The notes beneath the pieces were generated by a model. It was not told the DNA's origin and did no database searches. It saw nothing but the letters and a program-made list of their open reading frames with translations. A program made the position numbers and the translations under genes. From Macrophomina tecta (lineage: Eukaryota > Ascomycota > Dothideomycetes > Botryosphaeriales > Botryosphaeriaceae), in NCBI GenBank assembly GCA_024180945.1, contig JAKSGN010000022.1, positions 310,001 to 374,000 of the forward strand: a DNA stretch of 64,000 nt. The letters are read 5' to 3'. Shown in pieces: positions 58,301 to 64,000 of this stretch (position 1 is its first letter; each line of letters starts with the position of its first letter).

Positions 58301-59749
58301 CGTGGGACACCTTCGATAAGTACTACACCAAAACGGACGAATCGGCCCTCTACGCCGCCGCCCTGGTTCTCCATCCGAAGCGTCGGACGAAGTATATTGA
58401 GGCAAATTGGAAGCCAGAATGGATCGAGGACGCATTGGAAAAGGTTAAAGAGCTTTGGAAGGCCTACCGGGAAATGACTCCTGATCCTTCAATTTCCTCG
58501 TTCCGCGAAAGGACCCCTGAGGAGGAGGAACTCAGTCCATTCGATCGGATCGCTCAGAAGCTGGGGGAGTATTATGAACCGGTAAGTCAGGATGAATATG
58601 AAGACTATTGTAGTGAAAATCCGATCGAGATTGGCAAGACGCCGGCGCTCAAATGGTGGGGTCAAGAGCAACAAACTGTACGGTGGCCACGGTTATCGCG
58701 CATGGCATTTGATATTCTTTCAATTCCGGCTATGAGCGATGAACCAGAGCGAGTGTTTTCCGGGGCACGTCGCACAGTATCGTGGGAAAGGGCACAGATG
58801 GGAGCTGAGACCCTTGAGAAAGTGGAATGCTTGAAGCATTGGAAACGAAATGGTATTTTAGACACAACGATTGAGATGGGAGGTTCAGTATCGCCCTAAC
58901 GCCGACCTTTTCTTTCTTTTCTTCTTCATAGAACCTCATGGTAGTGAATTCAAGCAGTTACGCCCCACACCTGACAGTTTCCGATCCAAAATTCTCTTCC
59001 AAACCCCAAAATCGACCCACTGATCACAATGCCAAGAAAATGCCAAGCTATCATCGATAATTATCGATAATCGGCTATCGATAGTGATACATTATCGATA
59101 AGCTATCACTACTATCATAATCCAGCCTGCTCGGAAAACTGACTGGAGTATATGTAGCTGTAGCTTTGCGAGGTTCGGGGGGACCAGCAGACTGCACCAG
59201 GGACCTTGTCCCACCATGAACGTATTGGGCGGCATTGAAGAAGCTGAAAGACGTTGGCCGCAACTGGCAGGACAAACTGAATAAATATCAAAATCCAGAG
59301 AACGACTCGCCAGGTTTTGGATATGTCGAAGCGAAGAAGCATGCTCCCTATGGACATTCTGGCGAGAGAAGAAGCCCAAAATGCCGAAATCCCCAGGGCA
59401 AACAGGCATTTCTGAATGGTAGGTAGAGCAGACTGTGAAATGTAGTAGTCGTAGCGTCCGACGCCAAGGCGTATAGCAATTAGCAAATTGATGAGGGCCG
59501 CCAATTCGCATACCTGTTGGGGTGATCAACATTGGCATGGCCTGCAAAAGCCCGCCTGCTATAGGCACTTACGAGAGCGGCGGAGATAAGGTAATCAGGG
59601 GCGGCTAGCTTGAAGGTGGGACGAATTCGGGTGTACATGCGGATGACGTAGGTAGCTAGTGTTATGGCAAACAAAAACGAAACACCGATAATGCCCGGCG
59701 GGGCATTGCTGGTATTGGCATGCGGTGGGGGCAGCTGGTTGTCGACCAT
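55336..59749 (-). CDS. Rhodopsin/Pth11-type seven-helix membrane protein, intron 2 invaded by a transposon
   Basis: Exons on the minus strand: 59749-59573, 59513-59144 and 55856-55336; spliced they give 355 residues. Helices are visible in order: IIGVSFLFAITLATYVIRMY, ELAALINLLIAIRLGVG, CLFALGISAFWASSLA, WRVVLWILIFIQFVLPVAAN followed by LLQCRP, then after the junction IGIISDLVFAIMPMFFIFKL, ILITFLMALGIIAAVAG and EEIGLIAAACAPFLKPL. This is the fungal rhodopsin-domain (DUF3468/Pth11-like, non-CFEM) fold; such proteins are putative receptors or enzymes of the plasma or internal membranes. The second intron begins GTCAGT and ends CTAACACACAGCAG; without the hAT element and its target duplication it would be 50 nt, in phase. 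With the insertion it is 3287 nt, so correct splicing is doubtful and the gene may be functionally dead although its exons are intact. Confidence 0.8.
55893..55900. repeat. Target-site duplication, left copy
   Basis: CTCGGAAA directly left of the terminal inverted repeat; identical to 59130-59137. Eight bases is the standard hAT duplication. Confidence 0.95.
55901..55917 (+). repeat. hAT left terminal inverted repeat
   Basis: CAGGCTGGATTATGATA, perfectly inverted at the other end. Confidence 0.95.
55992..56010 (+). repeat. hAT left subterminal inverted repeat
   Basis: TTGGCATTTTCTTGGCATT, a 19-bp sequence containing TTGGCATT twice; its perfect inverse is at 59028-59046. The two copies lie 91 and 83 bp from the element ends. 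Confidence 0.9.
56022..56110. repeat. Threefold imperfect 30-bp tandem repeat within hAT
   Basis: Three units of the form CATC-A/G-ACAA...CG-C/T-CGTA follow one another, with units starting at about 56022, 56052 and 56083. Possibly part of the subterminal binding array. Confidence 0.7.
56788..58899 (+). pseudogene. hAT transposase (BED finger, RNase H-like core, C-terminal dimerisation), two in-frame stops
   Basis: Two exons, 56788-58206 and 58255-58899, joined in phase 0 over a 48-nt intron (GTAAGT, TACTAAC, ACAG); 687 codons. The frame is continuous except for TAG at codon 38 (56899-56901) and TGA at codon 206 (57403-57405). After the first stop comes a BED-type finger (FYTHCTESPYSTKTSTNMRL, HLKSKHGI). 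After the second are TSPNRLLLLGVCAHF, SIVSDNASSNDTLC, WRVRCIGHIINLAVQAF and TRWNSWFLML, hallmark hAT catalytic blocks. The C-terminus has WWGQEQQ...YPxLSRMAFDILSIPAMS-like sequence and ERVFSGARRTVSWERAQM, the dimerisation domain. Both stops fall where the family normally has Trp (TWAH-R and LWTSPN contexts), so each is a single G-to-A change from TGG. The first could be bypassed by a 30-nt GT-AG intron, but that is too short to be likely. Confidence 0.85.
59028..59046 (-). repeat. hAT right subterminal inverted repeat
   Basis: Perfect inverse of 55992-56010. Confidence 0.9.
59113..59129 (-). repeat. hAT right terminal inverted repeat
   Basis: Ends TATCATAATCCAGCCTG, the perfect inverse of the left end. 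Confidence 0.95.
59130..59137. repeat. Target-site duplication, right copy
   Basis: CTCGGAAA directly right of the element; matches 55893-55900. Confidence 0.95.
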
Positions 59750-62700
59750 GCTGTTGGGCGTAGCAAAGGCTCAGAGATATGATTGACGGTTGCTTCAGCT
59801 TCACTGGCTAATGAAGACTAGAAAGGTAGCAGTATTTGTGGGTTCAGAGCTTGGGAACATATAAGAGTCATAACTGTGCGCGAATTTGAAGGTAGCCATG
59901 TTTAGGGTGTCAATGATCAAGTATTGGCCCCTTGGACGGTGAGGAGACAATTCCGAAGTGATTCCCCATATTGCGACGCGCCGCAAACGACAATTAGGCA
60001 GTGATGAACGATGTGGCTTCATTTTCAGCCTCCCACGAGCGCTCCCAGTTCCCCGCGAGCACGTCAATGCCGCGGAGACCCATCCAGTTCAGGCCAAAGT
60101 TCGTCGTTGCTTTTTGGAGCCGATATGCCTGGCGATTGGCGGACCTTGCCGGACGAACGAAACACGAGGGATTAAAGCAGAGCCCTGGCGCGTGGCTTGG
60201 TGGCGGCCGGGGCAGCGCTTCCCCGTCTTGTCGTCCCAGCGCCTGGGCTCTTTAGTGAACTGGGGCGAACGAGAGGCTGGCCCGGCGTCCGACTCCCCTG
60301 CCTCAACCTCCGCCCTTGGCAATACGCAGGGGGCTTCGCTTGCAGGGGTAGCCCCCTGACGTGCATTGTGCTCGGGGCCAGGCAAGTCTTCAGATCTCGT
60401 GGGAAACGGGCACTGCTCCTGAGCGCCGGCAAGCCCCAGGCCGCCGCCCCCATGTGCGCGTCGCGTGCAACCAGCTCGGCAGCCTTGCCGCCCCCAAAGC
60501 GGGCGGCACAGACGCGGACTCGCCAGTGCGCTAGGGAAAGCCCGCAGCCACCTATCAGCACCACTACCATTCATCATCCCCCCCCCCCCCTTCGCGGTGC
60601 TCGCCGGTTCCTGCCTGTCGCAGGTCGCCCCCAACCACAGATGCGGCCCAGCACGCTGTGCTGCAACTCCACCGCCATGGCACTGAGACCGCGTGGCGCG
60701 CGCGGAAGCGGCGCCGCCTGCAAATATCTCGTCCAGGCACCGATCGCCATCCGACACTTCAGCTTGTGCGCCACCGCCTGCATTCTGCATGCCGACGCGC
60801 AGCTTGCCCGGCTTGACCCACGTGCCTGCTCAGCTTGCCGTTCGGAAGGGGTTGTTGTGGCGTCCCCTCGCCCTGCTCGATGAGCACCTGACTCCGTGGG
60901 TCATCCGCCCTTTGGCGTATACTCCCTATGCGTGGCCTGCTCGCCGCCGAGCATGATCATCCGCTGCAAGCAGCGCTGAACACTGCGCAGCCAATCAAGC
61001 GAGTGCCGCTCGTCACTGACGGCACACACGCCGTGATGAGGTCATGACGGGACGGGAAGGACGTTCGCAGTACGCCCGAAGCGGCAATTCGGCGGGCGGT
61101 TGGTGTTGGAGAGGGACTCGGTGGTGACCGAGTGGTAAGCTCGGATGTGACGGTGCTCACATGGCTTTGAGGTTGCTGCTGCTACTGTCAACTCTCATAT
61201 GCTTGTTATGGCTCTGTTGCATCTATTGTACAATCTTGTTGATGAGCCAATGCTTCTGGCACATTGCAGCCACGCTGTCACGGTTCACACTAAGAGTGCC
61301 ACTCATGACTCACCACTTACATGTTCGAGTTGTGTTTTAACGACACCTCCTCTCCGTTCTCTTTCGAACCGGTTTACTCTCGTCTTGTACTCTCTAGTAA
61401 TGCATAGGATACCAACATCTGTGCCACCTCAGTGCTACCCGTCTTTGCCCTGATAGTCTTATGTATACATGAACGTTGCGCGGCAGCTGATGGAGTAACG
61501 TCCGTGCGTAAGAAAGTAAAAGGGTGATAGGACCTGACACGTAGAGTACATCGCAAAAGTTGGGCATTAATGTTGGCGGTTCGTACAGCAGGTGCATCAA
61601 AACTGATAGTGCCAGGATCCGCTCTCGTGGCGGATGCAAGCACGAAGGATGGGAGATGAAACGAGTCTTCAGATGATGAGTCCTGGAAGATGGCCTTTCA
61701 GAGCTAACTAGGCTATCTACGCTAGTTGGCCTTCCTTGCCTGGGCGGCCTAAGGCCGCTGCCAGCCCCAGGGAAGGACTTCCTCCCGACCGACTACCGCA
61801 TCCTGAAAGATAGACCCACCTAAAACCCTCCCCCTCCTGTACTAGGGAGCCTGACTAGTCTACTCCAAGTTTAGCTTTAGTACCTTGGGGATCCCGGGCT
61901 GTTTATTGGCTCAGGAGAGTCACTTAACAGATTTTCGCCCGCACAAAAGTACTTGAAGGCAAAAACTCAAGTTGTTGTGTCCAAGTGAGATACTGACCAA
62001 GACCTCCAACAAGACAAGATGAGCTAAGGCTGTTTTATATCCCGGTTGACAAGCGGAGAGGTGATGCTTGGCTTGTCTTCTTTTTTTTTTTTAAAAAAAA
62101 AAAAAAATACGGAACAATGATATGGTTCAGCTTGACGTGCTTATAAGGCCGCTTGGCGAGCTGAAAGTCGTAGTGCGCTTCTAAAAGCCATGGCCTTACC
62201 GGCTTGCGACTTGTAAGCTGACTAAGATTGCTGGTTTACAAACAGTTTGTATTTCTGGAGCACTGTGTTGACATCATCTTCTGTGAGACTGGACGGTGAA
62301 GAATGCGATTTTTGGTAATGAGCAGCAGCAGGAGGAGAAAGGGGGGAGGGTGGGCGGACGCGGTGCCCTCGCATACCTGCTACTGCCGAGCTGCACTACT
62401 GAACCTTAAATACACGAATATACCAACATCCCCCTTACGTACGGATGAAATAATAACCACAAAGCTGCTTCAAGAATTAAAACGTTTGCTTCCGTTTTTG
62501 TGCAGCAGACACAATGCCAACGGTCGAGAAAGCACAGCCAAGTGCTGATCTTCATTCCAGACTTTGACCTGAGTCGCCGGTGCAATCAGTCTTGCGCAGA
62601 TGCGTTTTGGCAACCTCTCCGTGCTTCCAAAATGAACACTGACGCGCGCCTCCGCTATTACTCTAAGCTGATGCTGAACAAGCAAGATTTCGAATTGCCG

Positions 62701-64000
62701 GGCAGTCCGCTACATGCTGGTCAATTGGAAGCCTGAGCAGCCGGGTAAGTACGAAAAAAAATTAAACGAATACGCCGAACGGGTAAACAACGGTTGAAGA
62801 GGCAGCTGCAATCATTCATACGGGGAATGACTGCGCACCTCACTTCTTGAATCATGTACTTTCCCGTCTTTTGCAGGCACATTCGTCCCAGCAATCCGCA
62901 TGAATATGCAGAAGTCGTCTTATCCGCACCCGGAATGGTTTCCGGACTTGTCGAGGGGACCCGTAAATCTGGGGAGGGAACTCGCTTTTTGCGGGCTCAC
63001 AATCTCCTCGTTATGACCCTCACCGATGATAATTGACAAAATCATCACCCTTGTCACTCTCCATATCTGTATGTAGTTATATGAAGGAATTTAGGTGGAC
63101 AGGTGCCCAAATTTTTTGTGGGTGGGGAGCGGCTGGGTGGGGCGGAATTCTTTGCCAGAGGGGGAGGTGTTCGAGTAAAATCGGGAGATGGCTTACCAAC
63201 TCCCCCTCCATTCTTGTATTTGCCGAGCGACGCTAAGGGAGAAGTAGTGGCGAACATGTCAGTGGCGTCAGGATCAGGGAAGGATCCCCTACTTTGTCCC
63301 CGCTTGAATCGACGCCGAATCTCCTGAGACTCTCGCTATTGAATAGCCCGACTGGAGCGTCATTCTGTCCCAAAGGGGCAAGGGTAAATTGATGGTGTTC
63401 TCTTGACGGTGGTACTCCACGTTCTCTCCCGGAAGTATATAGGTTCCCATTCCAATCACATGTAGCCAAGATGCATTAAATACGGGCTGCAATCAGACGC
63501 AACAGAGCGGCGAGAGCATCGACCGCGGACAAAGGCATTTAGATCTATAGACGGGCATTCGCGCAGCCTTGTTCTAATTTAGTGCATTGGAACCTCGGTG
63601 TAATTCTGTGAGGCTTCGCTACAATCTACCGCGGCGTTAGCGTGACCTTCAAGGAGCCGCAATTCCACATATCCAATCGGCATGGACACGGCAGAACTTG
63701 TCGTACCGCTTGGATCAGGAACTGCGGGGTAGTGTAGTGCACAGTGCACTTGCTGATTTCCTTTGGGAACAGGTATATGAGTCGCACGAAGCTATAAAGT
63801 CAGGTGGCTGCGTTGAAAATTCACAACATACGCAAAGGAAAGAGGTCCCTTCGTGGCCGATCACGGAACATAATGAATTTTGCATGCCTCCTCTTATATG
63901 CCGCTCCTACGCTACTTTTTTCAAGCAGCGTTTCTGCGACTAAGTTTTCGAAATACATTCTCGCTCCGTCTCAACGTTCTGTAGCCCCGAAAACACTCCG
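59750..64000. other. Long gene-poor right end
   Basis: The first few hundred bases are the promoter side of the rhodopsin-type gene. Between 60.0 and 60.95 kb the DNA is GC-rich and carries mutually antisense frames of 228 (plus) and 233 (minus) codons with no motif; both are judged chance. A C run is at about 60,581-60,592. A T12A15 tract is at 62081-62107. Frames of 60-80 codons at 62,300-63,950 are AT-richer and unsupported. Nothing can be named here. Confidence 0.4.
62081..62107. repeat. T12A15 palindromic homopolymer tract
   Basis: Twelve T followed directly by fifteen A, able to fold into a hairpin stem. No gene boundary is recognised beside it. Confidence 0.85.

Larger units (their letters stand above)
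55901..59129 (+). mobile_element. hAT-superfamily DNA transposon, 3229 bp
   Basis: Bounded by perfect 17-bp terminal inverted repeats (55901-55917 and 59113-59129, beginning CAGGCTGGATTATGATA) and by the perfect 8-bp duplication CTCGGAAA. It has a second perfect 19-bp inverted repeat inside each end (55992-56010 and 59028-59046) and many TTATCGATAA-like subterminal motifs near both ends, probably transposase-binding sites. A three-copy imperfect 30-bp tandem repeat lies at 56022-56110. It encodes one transposase on the plus strand, opposite to the host gene. Perfect ends and duplication imply a recent insertion, yet the transposase carries two stop codons, so movement may have depended on a transposase made elsewhere, or the lesions came after insertion. 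Confidence 0.95.

Noticed and set aside
60089..60883. 228-codon plus and 233-codon minus frames
   Set aside because: Same reasons: antisense pair in GC-rich DNA with repetitive composition and no family resemblance.
1..64000. CRISPR arrays, bacterial-type operons, viral genes or a polyketide/peptide synthetase cluster
   Set aside because: No direct-repeat/spacer pattern, no ribosome-binding-site operon structure, and no core biosynthetic enzyme in any frame.

Overview
This 64 kb window is nuclear DNA from a filamentous ascomycete, most likely a Dothideomycete. The basis is short GT-AG introns of about 50-110 nt with CTAAC/CTGAC-type branch sites, single-gene transcription units on both strands, intergenic regions of 0.6-5 kb full of homopolymer and dinucleotide tracts, and Pezizomycotina families (DUF3602, DUF7918, Tos1-like and Pth11/rhodopsin-type proteins). 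There is no operon, CRISPR array or recognisable secondary-metabolite cluster, and I found no convincing tRNA or rRNA gene. Exon boundaries were worked out by hand from splice signals and reading-frame continuity.

Layout. Left edge: 3'-truncated minus-strand gene for a probable mitochondrial R/G-rich protein (1-1043). 2.5-5.5 kb: secreted GH16 glucanase with a long Ser/Thr-rich tail and an apparent one-base frameshift. 7.8-9.1 kb: F-box-like protein. 11.7-13.9 kb: C2H2-like regulator of the 'key lime pathogenicity protein' type. 16.8-19.0 and 23.9-25.8 kb: two disordered orphan proteins. 27.5-31.2 kb: 1204-residue DUF7918 protein with a tryptophan-repeat region and a ZZ-like finger. 32.4-33.0 kb: DUF3602 protein. 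36.2-37.1 kb: Sdc1/Dpy-30 COMPASS subunit. 37.8-39.0 kb: six-exon 40S ribosomal protein S13 (uS15). 42.0-43.6 kb: Tos1-like wall protein. 44.5-45.9 kb: Pex13. 46.5-48.8 kb: ferric reductase. 49.8-50.6 kb: UBE2W-like E2 with a 12-nt microexon. 52.8-53.9 kb: single-pass membrane protein with a Cys-rich ectodomain.

The right part is the dynamic zone. A decayed C-terminal piece of an enoyl-CoA hydratase/isomerase lies at 54.8-55.2 kb. At 55.3-59.7 kb a rhodopsin/Pth11-type membrane-protein gene is split by a 3229-bp hAT transposon, with a perfect 8-bp target duplication and 17-bp terminal inverted repeats. The transposon sits inside what was a 50-nt intron. Its transposase has two in-frame stops, both explicable as TGG to TGA/TAG changes. 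A second decayed area is at 33.5-35.6 kb. From 59.8 kb to the right edge no gene could be supported.

The genes do not form one pathway. Recurring themes are housekeeping (uS15, Pex13, Sdc1, E2) and cell surface (GH16, Tos1-like, ferric reductase, Cys-rich membrane protein, rhodopsin-type receptor).
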